NCBI RefSeq assembly: GCF_000969445.1
Contig: NZ_JZEY01000054.1
Span: 434,001-498,000, forward strand
Origin: Devosia chinhatensis
Lineage (GTDB): Bacteria; Pseudomonadota; Alphaproteobacteria; Rhizobiales; Devosiaceae
Reading direction: 5' to 3'
Length of the DNA: 64,000 nucleotides
A model generated the notes under the pieces. The model was given only the letters and a program-made list of their open reading frames with translations, had not been told where the DNA came from and did no database searches. Numbering within the stretch: position 1 is the stretch's first letter; every line of letters begins with the position of its first letter. This document shows, piece by piece, positions 9,055-18,675 of the stretch. Made by a program: the position numbers and the translations under genes.

Positions 9055-10178
9055 GCGACCCCGTCCGCTTGATGCGACCCTACATGACCTTTGAGGACGT
9101 GGAAGAAGATTTCCGCGCGGTCTTCTCGTCGGGCCAGTTCACCCGTGGCGCCCATGTCGATGCCTTCGTCAAGGACATCAAGCACTATACCGGCGCCGAT
9201 CACGCCTTCCTCGCCACCTCGGCGACCACGGCCCTGTGGGTCGCGCTCAAATGCCTGGGCATCGTAGCGGGCGATGAAGTCGCAGTGGCCGATTTCTCGT
9301 TCCCGGCTACGGCCAATGTCGTGGAGGACCTCGGGGCTATCCCTGTCTTTGTCGATGTCGATCTCGGCACCTTCAACATGTCGCCTGCGGATCTCGCCGC
9401 CAAGATCACGCCAAAGACCAAGGCCGTCATCTTCGTCGATGCCCTGGGCAACCCCACCGGTCTGCACGAAATCCAGGCGGTCTGTCGGCAGCATGCCATT
9501 CCGCTGATCGAGGACGCGGCCTGCGCCATCGGCAGCACCGAGCGCGGCGTGCGCTGCGGCAGCATTGCCGACATCACCTGCTTCAGCTTCCATCCGCGCA
9601 AACTGCTCAATACCGGCGAAGGCGGTGCCATCACCACCAATCGTGCTGACTGGGCCGACTGGCTGCGCGTCAAGTTGATGCATGGAGCCGACGGCATGCG
9701 CGGCCTGGGCCTCGACTTCGTCGATTATGGCTACAACTTCCGCCTGCCCGAGCTGCAGGCCATAATGGGTCGCAAGCAGCTTGCCCAGCTCGATGCCATC
9801 GTTGCCAACCGCAACGCGGTGCGTCAGGCCTATGTCGAGCAGCTTGCGCCAATCGGCTTCATGCCGCAGCGCATCGGCGATGACGTGCTGCACAATGTGC
9901 AGTCGCTGGTATTCCGCGTACCCGAAAATCTCGACCGCGACGCGCTGGTCCACTATCTGAAGACCAAGGAAATCGAGACCACGCTGGGCACCTATTGCCA
10001 GAGCGGCACGACCTATTTCTCGAAAAAGTATGCGGATGTGCAGCCGCGTGCGATGCAGCTCGAAGCCACCACCATCACCGTGCCGTGCTACGAGGGCGTG
10101 CCGGTAACGCGGGTCTGCGACGAGATCATCCGCTTCGCCCAGTCGCCCGGCCGGGCAAAGACGCCTAGCAATGGATGA
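9051..10178 (+). CDS. DegT/DnrJ/EryC1/StrS aminotransferase (second module)
   Basis: PLP-dependent sugar aminotransferase of about 375 residues with EDAACAIGS (Asp155) and the aldimine lysine Lys184 in FSFHPRKLLNTGEGG. This HPRKLL[N/T]TGEGG form belongs to the subgroup that aminates keto sugars of the perosamine/bacillosamine sort. It overlaps the SDR by four bases and the next acyltransferase by eight. It is clearly distinct from the 5491 aminotransferase (different lysine loop), so the locus makes two different amino groups or two different sugars. Confidence 0.85.
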   Translation: MSDPVRLMRPYMTFEDVEEDFRAVFSSGQFTRGAHVDAFVKDIKHYTGADHAFLATSATTALWVALKCLGIVAGDEVAVADFSFPATANVVEDLGAIPVFVDVDLGTFNMSPADLAAKITPKTKAVIFVDALGNPTGLHEIQAVCRQHAIPLIEDAACAIGSTERGVRCGSIADITCFSFHPRKLLNTGEGGAITTNRADWADWLRVKLMHGADGMRGLGLDFVDYGYNFRLPELQAIMGRKQLAQLDAIVANRNAVRQAYVEQLAPIGFMPQRIGDDVLHNVQSLVFRVPENLDRDALVHYLKTKEIETTLGTYCQSGTTYFSKKYADVQPRAMQLEATTITVPCYEGVPVTRVCDEIIRFAQSPGRAKTPSNG

Positions 10179-10680
10179 CGAGATCGAAGCGCTGCAAAGT
10201 CGCAGGCAAGCCGACAAGATCGCCAGGCACAATCGCCGCGTCTCTTTTGGCGACCTGGTCACCGATCGCTGGCAAAACGCCCGTGAATACGGTTTTGGCG
10301 AGGGCACGTCTTGTTACGACAACGTGCTCATCATCGGCGACGTGCGCGTCGGCCAGCATACCTGGATCGGCCCCAATGTCATTCTCGACGGCTCGGGTGG
10401 CGGCCTTGAGATCGGCGATCACTGCTCGATTTCGGCGGGCGTGCAAATCTATACCCACGATACGGTGCAGCGCAGCATCACGCTGGGCAAGGCGCCGGTC
10501 GACCAGTCGCCGACCCGAATCGGCCATGGCGTCTATATCGGCCCCAATGCCATTGTCGCGCGCGGCGTCACCATTGGCGACAAGGCGGTGATCGGCGCGA
10601 TGTCTTTCGTGAACGGCGATGTGCCTGCGGGCGGCCGCGCTTGGGGCTGCCCGGCGCGATTGCAGCCAGAAAATGAGTGA
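10171..10680 (+). CDS. Hexapeptide-repeat acyltransferase (second module)
   Basis: About 169 residues with a polar helical N-terminus (residues 1-45) and then left-handed beta-helix repeats (VRVGQHTWIGPNVIL, LEIGDHCSISAGV, THDTVQRSI, VYIGPNAIVARGVTIGDKAVIG). The THDT segment with a histidine in the loop suits acetyl-CoA-dependent O- or N-acyltransfer. It overlaps the second aminotransferase by eight bases, pointing to acylation of the newly made amino sugar. The acyl donor could be acetyl-CoA or formyl or another acyl group; sequence alone does not settle it. Confidence 0.78.
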   Translation: MDDEIEALQSRRQADKIARHNRRVSFGDLVTDRWQNAREYGFGEGTSCYDNVLIIGDVRVGQHTWIGPNVILDGSGGGLEIGDHCSISAGVQIYTHDTVQRSITLGKAPVDQSPTRIGHGVYIGPNAIVARGVTIGDKAVIGAMSFVNGDVPAGGRAWGCPARLQPENE

Positions 10681-10690
10681 GGTGGACGCG

Positions 10691-11860
10691 ATGTCGAACC
10701 CAGCCAACATTGCCGAAGCCGGCCTGCGGGTCTGCTCCCGCTGCATCTACGACGAGCGGGTGAACGGCATCCATTTCGACGAGCAGGGCGTGTGCAACTT
10801 CTGCCACCAGGTCGATACGCTCAAGCAGCAGTTCGGCACCGGGACGGCCGAGGGCAAGGCCAAGCTCGACAAGATCATCGACGACATAAAGAAGGCCGGC
10901 CGCAACAAGAAGTATGATTGCGTCATCGGCGTCAGCGGCGGCACCGATTCGTCCTATATGGTGTATCTGGCAAAGGAGTGGGGCCTCCGCCCGCTGGCCG
11001 TACACTATGACAATACCTGGAACACCGCCATCGCCACGGAAAATATCCGCAAGGTGCTGAGTGCCCTGGATATCGATCTCTATACCCATGTGGTGGACAA
11101 CAAGGAATCGGACGATATCTTCCGGTCGTTCTTCATGGCCAGCGTGGCGGAAATTGAGGCATCGACCGATTTGGCGCTGGCCGAGGTGATGTATCGAGCC
11201 GCTTGGAAGCATGGTGTGCAATATGTGCTCGAAGGCCACAGCTTCGTCACTGAGGGCATCACCCCGGTTGGGCGCAACTATTTCGACGGCGGCTACATCA
11301 AGAGCATTTATCGCCAGTTCGGACGCCGCAAACTGTCGTCCTATCCGCTGATGACCTTTTCCCGCTTTATGTGGTGGACCACCGTGGCGCGAATCCGGAA
11401 GATCCGGCCTTTCTGGTATCTCGACTATTCCAAGGAAGACGCGCGCGCCTTTCTCGAGCAAGAGTTCGACTGGAAATATTACGGCGGTCACCACCTCGAA
11501 AACCGCATGTCGTCCTTCCTGCACAGCGTATACCTGCCGCAGAAGTTCTCCACCGACATGCGCAACAACACGCTGTCCGCGCTGGCGCGCAACGGCAAGA
11601 TGACACGTGAAGAGGCCTGGGCTGAATATAATACGCCGCCCACGGTGGAGCCCGAACTGGTCTCCTATTTCCAGAAACGCATCGAAGTCTCGGCCAACGA
11701 ATATGCCAGCGTGATGGCGACGCCCCCGCGGTCGTGGTGGGAGTTCAAGACCTACAAGCAGCGCTTCGAGCGCCTGCGTCCCCTGTTCCGCATCCTGGCC
11801 GGCATGAACCTGGTGCCAACCAGTTTTTACCTCAAGTACTGCTTTCCGGCGAAGAAGTAG
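10691..11860 (+). CDS. N-acetyl sugar amidotransferase (WbpG/PseA family)
   Basis: About 389 residues. The N-terminus carries two CxxC pairs (Cys15/Cys18 and Cys35/Cys38), a likely metal site, followed by an ATP-pyrophosphatase loop SGGTDSS (residues 82-88). This is the WbpG/PseA family, which activates an N-acetyl group of a sugar nucleotide with ATP so that ammonia can convert it to an acetamidino group. The two genes that follow encode HisH- and HisF-like partners, the arrangement known from Pseudomonas aeruginosa WbpG-HisH2-HisF2. The ATG at 10691 has GAGGTGG ahead of it; an ATG at 10673 overlaps the previous gene but has a poor ribosome site. Confidence 0.9.
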   Translation: MSNPANIAEAGLRVCSRCIYDERVNGIHFDEQGVCNFCHQVDTLKQQFGTGTAEGKAKLDKIIDDIKKAGRNKKYDCVIGVSGGTDSSYMVYLAKEWGLRPLAVHYDNTWNTAIATENIRKVLSALDIDLYTHVVDNKESDDIFRSFFMASVAEIEASTDLALAEVMYRAAWKHGVQYVLEGHSFVTEGITPVGRNYFDGGYIKSIYRQFGRRKLSSYPLMTFSRFMWWTTVARIRKIRPFWYLDYSKEDARAFLEQEFDWKYYGGHHLENRMSSFLHSVYLPQKFSTDMRNNTLSALARNGKMTREEAWAEYNTPPTVEPELVSYFQKRIEVSANEYASVMATPPRSWWEFKTYKQRFERLRPLFRILAGMNLVPTSFYLKYCFPAKK

Positions 11861-11863
11861 GCC

Positions 11864-12469
11864 ATGATTACCGTCATCGACTATGGCGTGGGCAACATGG
11901 GTTCCATCCGGAACATGTTTAAACGCCTCGACATCGAGGTTCAGATAACCTCCGACCTCGACCTTATCGGCAAGGCCAGGAAAATTTTGCTGCCGGGCGT
12001 CGGCGCTTTCGACAATGGCATGGCCCATCTCAATCGCGGCGACCTGCGCGCGGTGCTCGATCGCAAGGCCATGCAGGAGAAGATCCCTGTGCTGGGCATC
12101 TGCCTTGGCATGCAGCTTATGACGCGTAGCAGCGATGAGGGCGGGCTGCCCGGTCTGGGCTGGGTGGCAGCCAAGACGACGCGCATTCCGCCTGCACCTG
12201 GCCTCAAGGTGCCGCATATGGGCTGGAACGAGGTGCGCCCAACCCAGCCGGACCCGCTGACCGACAACCTGCCGGAAGAGCCGCGCTTTTATTTCGTGCA
12301 TTCCTACTGCGTACACGTCGACGAGCCCAGCCATTCAATCCTCAAAGCGACGCACGGGATCGAGTTTGACGCTGCCTTTCACGCCGATAACTTGTTTGGC
12401 GCGCAGTTCCACCCCGAGAAGAGCCATCGCTTCGGGATGAAACTGCTGCAGAATTTCGCGGATCTGTAA
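11864..12469 (+). CDS. Glutamine amidotransferase, HisH-like, for sugar amidination
   Basis: Class I glutamine amidotransferase, 201 residues, with the full catalytic triad visible: Cys80 in GICLGMQ, His183 and Glu185 in QFHPEKS. HisH normally supplies ammonia to HisF in histidine synthesis; here it sits between the WbpG-like and HisF-like genes and away from any his genes, so it most likely releases ammonia from glutamine for the acetamidino transfer. It begins four bases after the WbpG-like stop and overlaps the HisF-like start by one base. Confidence 0.88.
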   Translation: MITVIDYGVGNMGSIRNMFKRLDIEVQITSDLDLIGKARKILLPGVGAFDNGMAHLNRGDLRAVLDRKAMQEKIPVLGICLGMQLMTRSSDEGGLPGLGWVAAKTTRIPPAPGLKVPHMGWNEVRPTQPDPLTDNLPEEPRFYFVHSYCVHVDEPSHSILKATHGIEFDAAFHADNLFGAQFHPEKSHRFGMKLLQNFADL

Positions 12470-13251
12470 TGCTGAGAACCCGGATTATCCCGACCCTGCT
12501 GCTGCGCAATGCCAGCCTCGTCAAAACCGAGCGGTTTGGGCGCTTTCAATATATCGGCGACCCCTGCAATACAGTCCGCATCTTCAATGAGCTCGAAGTT
12601 GACGAACTGGCCTTCGTTGACATCACCGCCACCCGTGAAGGCCGGACACCCAATCTGTCCGTGCTGCGCGACATTGCCGACGAATGCTTCATGCCGCTCA
12701 GTTATGGCGGCGGTATCAGCACGCTCGAGCATGCCCGTTCGGTGTTCCAGATCGGCTTTGAAAAGGTCATCCTCAATAGCCATGCCGAAACCAATCCGGC
12801 GCTGATTACCCAGATCGCCGACGCTTATGGGGCCCAGGCCGTGGTCGTCTCCATCGACGTGCGCAAGAACCTGTTCGGCCAATACCGTGTCGCGACACAG
12901 GGTGGCCGTAAGCGTACAAGGCGCGATCCGGTCGAATGGGCAAAGGAAGCCGAGCAGCGCGGCGCGGGCGAAATTCTCCTTACCTCGATCGATCGCGAAG
13001 GCACCTGGCAGGGGCAGGATATCGAGCTTATCGCCAGCGTGACTCAAGCCGTTTCCATCCCCGTAATTGCGCAGGGCGGTAGCGGGACCATCGGTCACAT
13101 CGCCGACGCAGTGAAGCGGGGTGGCGCCTCCGCCGTCGCAGTGGGCAGTATGGTGGTCTTCCAGAAAAAGGGCATGGGTGTGCTGGTGAACTTCCCCGAT
13201 GCAGAATTGCTCAAACAGGCCCTGCGTGGCACTGATGGTCCAGTGCGCTAA
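12469..13251 (+). CDS. HisF-like (beta/alpha)8 partner for sugar amidination
   Basis: About 260 residues of TIM-barrel sequence related to HisF/His[17 protein letters not shown] at the start, YGGGIST at the first phosphate site region, [19 protein letters not shown] and [10 protein letters not shown] at the second phosphate site. Compared with true HisF it has [14 protein letters not shown] in place of the usual catalytic-aspartate context, as is typical of the HisF2 group. It probably channels ammonia from the HisH-like subunit to the WbpG-like enzyme. It overlaps the HisH-like stop by one base and ends the coupled block that began at 5491. Confidence 0.88.
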   Translation: MLRTRIIPTLLLRNASLVKTERFGRFQYIGDPCNTVRIFNELEVDELAFVDITATREGRTPNLSVLRDIADECFMPLSYGGGISTLEHARSVFQIGFEKVILNSHAETNPALITQIADAYGAQAVVVSIDVRKNLFGQYRVATQGGRKRTRRDPVEWAKEAEQRGAGEILLTSIDREGTWQGQDIELIASVTQAVSIPVIAQGGSGTIGHIADAVKRGGASAVAVGSMVVFQKKGMGVLVNFPDAELLKQALRGTDGPVR

Positions 13252-13266
13252 AGATTGGGTGTTGCG

Positions 13267-14475
13267 GTGAATAGTTCGGAACTGATGGAGGGTTCAGTTA
13301 CTGGTGCGGCTGGCAGGCGGAAGGCGGCTGTCAGCCTGATTTCCGTGCTGCTGTTCATGCCGGTTTTTCTGAGCAGTTCAGGGCTGTTCAATTCGCTCAG
13401 CTTTGAGGCAAGGGGTCTGCCTGTCTCTTTGCTGATTGCTGCGCTGTTCCCCATTGCCATTCTCGCATGCAGATCGGTCTCGGCCCTGTCTGTTCTTGCA
13501 GCATTGTTCGTATGCATACTTCTGCCTACGGCGCTCTTCGGGATCCTCGATCCTGAGCATTTCTCCCTCACCCTCTCAATGTCATACCTATCGTCTCTGA
13601 TTGTGGGATTCTCCGCCTACAGTCTGATGACGAGGCTGGAACCATCCGTCGCGCCTGAACGGGTTTTGCTCATCGGTGTATACACAATCAGTGTTGTGAC
13701 GCTGATCTGGCTGCCCTACCAGCTACAAAATGTGCTCAATGATGGTCGTGCAAATGGCAGTGTTTTCGACGTGTTCGTGATCTACCAAGTATGGGTATAT
13801 TGGCCTACGGTGCTGGCGATTGGGCTGTGTGCCTCTTTCATTTCACGCGATCCATGGATGTGGATTTTCAGAGCCGTCTTGTTTGTAGGGATCATCTTCA
13901 CTGGCGCCAGAGAGCCGTTTCTTTTGATTTTCATGTTCGGCATTCTGTTCGCAGTGGCTAAGCGAAGGTCGATATACTTTTTAATGATCGGGGCGGCCGG
14001 TGCAGCATTTGCCTCAGCACTAATATTATTCATGCTGCTATACCCAGAAGCACTGATCTCTCTGAAATTGATGGCGATGCTTTCGGGGGAGACAAGTCTC
14101 GATGGTGGCCGCTTTGATGTTTTGGAGCAATTCGATCTTGTTAACGTCAACTTCCTTTTGGGAACCGGTTTCTCTGAGGCAGGAGTTTTTGGTTCGACGC
14201 ATAATCAGTATTTGGAGTTTTACTATCGCGGTGGGGTATTTGGCCTGATCGTTGCCGCCATTCTGGTGTTCGTTTGGGTTCGTAGCTATGGCCGCTGCTC
14301 GAGCTTTCTCTGGAGCATATTTGGCGCTTTGCTCTCAGTGTCATATCTGCTGAATACGCCAATTCGTGTGCCTTACACGGGTGCAATTATGTGGACGTTG
14401 TTCTTCTTCCTCATCGCAAGCAGCGGCATACTGCCCAAAAAAGGGAATATGCGCTCTGAACTCGCGCCGGCCTAG
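13267..14475 (+). CDS. O-antigen polymerase, Wzy-like membrane protein
   Basis: About 402 residues with 10 or more membrane segments and one longer polar loop (residues roughly 265-305) before the motif STHNQYLEFYYRGGVFG, which resembles the HNxxL segment of the Wzy_C/O-antigen ligase family. It should polymerise flipped repeat units on the periplasmic face. GC content is lower than in its neighbours, as in wzx. The start is uncertain: TTG at 13255, GTG at 13267 or ATG at 13285 are all in frame and none has a strong ribosome site. It follows the HisF-like gene by a few bases and is probably cotranscribed. Confidence 0.78.
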   Translation: MNSSELMEGSVTGAAGRRKAAVSLISVLLFMPVFLSSSGLFNSLSFEARGLPVSLLIAALFPIAILACRSVSALSVLAALFVCILLPTALFGILDPEHFSLTLSMSYLSSLIVGFSAYSLMTRLEPSVAPERVLLIGVYTISVVTLIWLPYQLQNVLNDGRANGSVFDVFVIYQVWVYWPTVLAIGLCASFISRDPWMWIFRAVLFVGIIFTGAREPFLLIFMFGILFAVAKRRSIYFLMIGAAGAAFASALILFMLLYPEALISLKLMAMLSGETSLDGGRFDVLEQFDLVNVNFLLGTGFSEAGVFGSTHNQYLEFYYRGGVFGLIVAAILVFVWVRSYGRCSSFLWSIFGALLSVSYLLNTPIRVPYTGAIMWTLFFFLIASSGILPKKGNMRSELAPA

Positions 14476-14715
14476 CCCAGGGGTGTCGTGGCGTGAGGCC
14501 CCGGGATTAGTATGGCGAGCGTTGTGTCCCGGGTCCCTGACTTGATTTGGCGCGCTCTCCTGACTAGAAGCAGGCCAATTCTCGCCTCTAAGGGGCTGCT
14601 GCCAGTCACCCTGGATTACCGATCATCGACCACAATCCGGCCTTCGCTGGTATCGATAGTCCCGGCATTTGTCAGGCCGCCTGGCTCCTCCACGGCACAA
14701 TGGACAGGAAATTGA

Positions 14716-16866
14716 ATGAGGCAACTTCTTCAGGGCATCGGAAACGGTGAAACTGTCATCGAGAATGTACCTGCGCCAGTTGTCTTGCCGGGGACTTTGC
14801 TTATCGAGACCAAACGCACTTTGGTCAGCGCTGGTACGGAACGTATGCTCGTCGAGTTCGGCAAGTCTTCCATGCTGGAGAAAGCGCGCAAGAACCCTGA
14901 TCGCGTCAAACAGGTCTTGGCCAAAGCCAAGACTGACGGATTGTTGACCACCGTCGAGGCGGTGCGGTCGAAGCTGAGCGAACAGATCCCCTTGGGCTAT
15001 TGCAATGCCGGCGTGGTACTCGCGGTCGGCGAGGGTGTTTCTGGATTTGCTGTTGGCGATCGAGTGGTTTCGAACGGCAGTCATGCTGAGCTGGTTCGCG
15101 TGCCGGTCAACCTTTGCGCACGTATTCCAGATAATGTTTCAAACGATGCTGCCGCATTCACGGTGCTCGCCTCCATCGGCCTGCAGGGCGTGCGCTTGAT
15201 CAATCCCACACTGGGCGAGACGGTGGTGGTCATTGGTTTGGGCCTGATCGGGCTATTGACCGTACAGCTGTTGCGCGCCAACGGCTGCCAAGTCATCGGC
15301 ATCGATCCGAATCCGGCCCGTTGCACGCTGGCTAACACATTTGGGGCGCGGACCATCGTCGTTTCGGATGGCGTTGATCCGGTTGATCATGTGGTGGCCC
15401 TGACGGGAGGCAACGGCGCCGACGCTGTGATCATCGCTGCGTCGACCTCATCCAACAAGCCCATCGAGCAGGCAGCGGAAATGAGTCGGCAGCGCGGCCG
15501 TATCGTGCTGGTCGGCGTCGTGGGCCTGTCGATTTCCCGCGACATGTTTTACCGCAAGGAACTGAGCTTTCAGGTATCCTGCTCTTATGGCCCGGGGCGC
15601 TACGACCCAGCCTATGAGCAGGACGGACACGACTATCCAATCGGTATGGTGCGTTGGACCGAGCAGCGTAATTTTGAAGCGATCCTACAATTGCTCGCAA
15701 ATGGCGGGCTCAGTCCAGAAGCGCTGATTACCCATCGCTATGCCCTCGAAGATGCGGCAGCGGCCTACGCTCTGATAAGCAACAGCACGACCGCGCTCGG
15801 AGTTCTCCTCGAGTTTGAAGACAGCCCGGCGGCGACGACAGCAAAAACGGCGCGCACAATTACGCTTGCGCAGCCGGACAAGCCTGCAACGCCGCGGGTT
15901 CCCGGATCGCCGGTAGCCGGCTTCATCGGCTTCGGCAATTATGCATCCCGTGTGCTCGCGCCAGCGTTCAAAGCCGCAGGAATTGCGTTGAATACTGTAG
16001 TCTCGACGGGCGGACCGCTGGCTACGACCGGCGGCAGGAATTTGGGTTTCCAGCGCGTTTCGACGGACGCGGAGCAGGTTTTCTCCGATCCGGGTATGAA
16101 CGTTGTTGCCGTGGCTACCCGTCATTCAAATCACGCAGCAAGTATTGCCAAGGGGTTGAACGCCGGCAAGGCCGTCTTTGTTGAAAAGCCCCTTGCTCTC
16201 ACCGTCGAACAGCTTGAGCAGGTCGACGCTGCCTATCGGGCTGCTGCTAATCCAATGCTGATGGTAGGCTTTAATCGCCGCTTTTCCTCACATGTCAGGT
16301 CGGTGAAGGCGTGGCTGGACAATCGGAGCGAACCTGCATCTCTGATCCTGTTGATGAATGCCGGAGCAATTCCTGTCGATCACTGGACTCAGGATATTGT
16401 GATCGGTGGCGGTCGCATCATTGGCGAGGCATGCCACCTGATCGATCTTGCTCGTTTCCTTACCGGGTCCAAGATTGTCGAAGTGCGCGCCGCTGCAATG
16501 GGCGGCGATGGCGCCAAGATGGTGACCTCCGATAAGGCACATATCACCCTGCGTTTCGAGGATGGCTCAACGGCTGTTGTGCACTATCTCGCAAACGGTT
16601 CGCCCAGCTATCCCAAAGAACGCGTCGAGGTCTTCTGCGGCGGCGCTATCGCGGTCATAGACAATTACGTCGCCACCAAAAGCTACGGTGCAGCAAGTCT
16701 CAAGAGCGTTCGTCACTGGCGACAGGACAAAGGTCAGGTTGCCTGCGCAACCGCCTTTGCACAGTCGGTTTCCACGGGGGGCGCGAGCCCTATCCCATAT
16801 TCCGAATTGGTTGAGGTCGCGCGGGCCTGCATTGATGCGCAGGATCAAATAGCTGCGGCCTCCTAG
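14716..16866 (+). CDS. Bi-domain oxidoreductase: MDR alcohol dehydrogenase fused to Gfo/Idh/MocA domain
   Basis: A 716-residue fusion. Residues 1 to about 355 are a medium-chain dehydrogenase fold with ETKRTLVSAGTER near the start and a Rossmann loop VVVIGLGLIGLL; the usual catalytic-zinc cysteine/histidine set is not obvious. Residues about 395 to 716 are a Gfo/Idh/MocA oxidoreductase with GFIGFGNYA and FVEKPLAL (EKP). Such fusions recur in polysaccharide clusters together with heparinase II/III-like proteins and a GT4 glycosyltransferase, exactly the two genes that follow. Substrate and reaction are not established; coupled oxidation and reduction of a sugar nucleotide is a reasonable inference. 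The ATG at 14716 follows a 240-base gap. Confidence 0.87.
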   Translation: MRQLLQGIGNGETVIENVPAPVVLPGTLLIETKRTLVSAGTERMLVEFGKSSMLEKARKNPDRVKQVLAKAKTDGLLTTVEAVRSKLSEQIPLGYCNAGVVLAVGEGVSGFAVGDRVVSNGSHAELVRVPVNLCARIPDNVSNDAAAFTVLASIGLQGVRLINPTLGETVVVIGLGLIGLLTVQLLRANGCQVIGIDPNPARCTLANTFGARTIVVSDGVDPVDHVVALTGGNGADAVIIAASTSSNKPIEQAAEMSRQRGRIVLVGVVGLSISRDMFYRKELSFQVSCSYGPGRYDPAYEQDGHDYPIGMVRWTEQRNFEAILQLLANGGLSPEALITHRYALEDAAAAYALISNSTTALGVLLEFEDSPAATTAKTARTITLAQPDKPATPRVPGSPVAGFIGFGNYASRVLAPAFKAAGIALNTVVSTGGPLATTGGRNLGFQRVSTDAEQVFSDPGMNVVAVATRHSNHAASIAKGLNAGKAVFVEKPLALTVEQLEQVDAAYRAAANPMLMVGFNRRFSSHVRSVKAWLDNRSEPASLILLMNAGAIPVDHWTQDIVIGGGRIIGEACHLIDLARFLTGSKIVEVRAAAMGGDGAKMVTSDKAHITLRFEDGSTAVVHYLANGSPSYPKERVEVFCGGAIAVIDNYVATKSYGAASLKSVRHWRQDKGQVACATAFAQSVSTGGASPIPYSELVEVARACIDAQDQIAAAS

Positions 16867-17051
16867 GCCATGGGAACGCATCCAGCTAAGCAGCGGACGG
16901 CTTTCACGATGGATTTGCCGAAAATTGCCCGGTTAGCTGGAGGCGATACTCGTATCTGGCGCGACATGGATGCCGTACCCAAAATGGCAGCAAAGAAGTG
17001 CGTGCAGAGCCGCCCGGGCAAGCCCAAGGCCAGTCCGCAGGTAAGGGCAAC

Positions 17052-18671
17052 ATGAACCGAATCCGCCAAGTGCGGCGACTCTGGGAAACCGTTCGCCATC
17101 TCAAGCCAATCCAAATCTATGGGCGTATCGGCTACCGGCTGCGGCGCCCTCGGGCTGCCAACGCAGTGGCAGTCCGGCGCCGCGACGCTTCTGGCCACTG
17201 GGCTGAGACGTTTGCCGGCCCGCCCAGCTTGGTCGGGCCGACGGAATTCCTGCTGCTTAACGAGGTGCGCCAGCTCGATCCCGGTGGGTGGGACGATGCC
17301 TCCGTACCGAGACTCTGGCGATACAATCTACACTATTTTTCTGACCTAACGGCCATCGACAACGCCTTGCGGGCCGACTGGCACCAAAGCTTGCTGCGAC
17401 GCTGGGTTGCCGAGAATGCGCCCGGCGTGGGGACTGGCTGGGAGCCTTACCCCACCTCGCTGCGCATCGTGAACTGGATCAAATGGGCCTTGACCGGGCA
17501 TGCCCTTGATGCCGATGTCGAAGCCAGTCTCGCCATACAATTGGATTGGTTGACACGCCGTCTTGAGCACCACCTGCTGGGCAACCACCTCTTCTCGAAT
17601 GCCAAGGCACTGGTGTATGGCGGCCTGTACTTTGAAGGACCTGATGCAGACCGCTGGCTGCGCATAGGGCTTGGCATCCTCCGCCGGGAATTAGCAGAAC
17701 AGGTGCTGCCCGACGGGGGGCATTTCGAACGCAGCCCGATGTACCATGCCCTTGCCATCGAGGATGTGCTCGATCTGATCAATATTGACCAGGCCTTTGC
17801 CGATCGCGCAGGACTGGCGGCGCAGCTAAGGCCGACTGCACAGCGGATGCTCCGCTGGCTGCAGTCGATGTCGCATCCCGACGGCGAGATCGGCTTCTTC
17901 AATGACGCCGCTTTCGGTATTGCCCCATCGCTTGATGCGCTTAGCGCCTATGCCACGCGGCTCGGCTTGACGCTGCCGCGGGCCGAAGCCGCGCCACTGG
18001 TGCACCTAAGGGACAGCGGCTATCTCCGCGTTAGCTTTGGCGACTGCGTCGCTCTGATCGATGTTGCGCCTGTTGGGCCCGACTATCAGCCAGGCCATGC
18101 CCATGCCGACACCCTGAGCTTTGAGCTGTCGGTCGCCGGTCGTCGCGTCTTTGTCAATTCCGGTACCTCCGAATATGGTCTTTCCCCTGAGCGCCTGCGC
18201 CAGCGCGGTACGGCCGCCCACAACACACTGATCGTTGGCGCGCTCAATTCGTCCGATGTGTGGTCCGGCTTCCGTGTCGGCCGACGAGCCCATCCCACAG
18301 GGATGACACTGCATCAGGAAGCCGATCTTGTTCGGGTGGCCTGCTCTCATGACGGTTACCAGCCAACGCTCGGCCTAATCCATACCCGTACATGGACTTT
18401 CACACCGGGAAGACTGGTCATCCAGGACCAACTGTCTCGATCCGGTCCAACCTCTGAGGCCCGCTTTCACCTTCATCCAGACATCGCCGCCATAGCCCCC
18501 GAGCTTCTACCGCTGGCGTCCGGGAAGACGATGCACGTGTCGACCACGGGTGCGGACGCCATGACGCTCGCTGCATCCACCTGGCATCCCCGTTTTGGCC
18601 AGTCCATCCCATCAAAAGTGCTGGCCGTCCAGATTTCGGGCGGGACCGCCACAACGACATTTGCGTGGTGA
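17052..18671 (+). CDS. Heparinase II/III-like (alginate lyase fold) protein without signal peptide
   Basis: About 539 residues. The N-terminal part is an (alpha/alpha) toroid type region (WEPYPTSLRIVNWIKW, LLGNHLFSNAKALVYGGLYF, FERSPMYHALAIEDVLDL) and the C-terminal part a beta-sandwich type region (GHAHADTLSFELSVAGRRVFVNSGTSEYG) as in the heparinase II/III family of polysaccharide lyases. The N-terminus is basic and has no signal peptide, so it may act in the cytoplasm or at the membrane face. ATG at 17052 has TAAGGG upstream. It ends five bases before the GT4 start. In biosynthetic loci its true role (lyase, editing enzyme or non-catalytic) is unclear. Confidence 0.85.
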   Translation: MNRIRQVRRLWETVRHLKPIQIYGRIGYRLRRPRAANAVAVRRRDASGHWAETFAGPPSLVGPTEFLLLNEVRQLDPGGWDDASVPRLWRYNLHYFSDLTAIDNALRADWHQSLLRRWVAENAPGVGTGWEPYPTSLRIVNWIKWALTGHALDADVEASLAIQLDWLTRRLEHHLLGNHLFSNAKALVYGGLYFEGPDADRWLRIGLGILRRELAEQVLPDGGHFERSPMYHALAIEDVLDLINIDQAFADRAGLAAQLRPTAQRMLRWLQSMSHPDGEIGFFNDAAFGIAPSLDALSAYATRLGLTLPRAEAAPLVHLRDSGYLRVSFGDCVALIDVAPVGPDYQPGHAHADTLSFELSVAGRRVFVNSGTSEYGLSPERLRQRGTAAHNTLIVGALNSSDVWSGFRVGRRAHPTGMTLHQEADLVRVACSHDGYQPTLGLIHTRTWTFTPGRLVIQDQLSRSGPTSEARFHLHPDIAAIAPELLPLASGKTMHVSTTGADAMTLAASTWHPRFGQSIPSKVLAVQISGGTATTTFAW

Positions 18672-18675
18672 GGCA

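Noticed and set aside
10568..12334. 588-codon open frame opposite the amidotransferase genes
   Set aside because: Antisense shadow; plus strand encodes WbpG-like and HisH-like proteins with intact active sites.
11864..13251. True histidine biosynthesis genes hisH and hisF
   Set aside because: No other his genes are nearby; both lie in frame with a WbpG/PseA-type amidotransferase inside a glycan locus, and the HisF-like protein lacks the usual N-terminal catalytic context.
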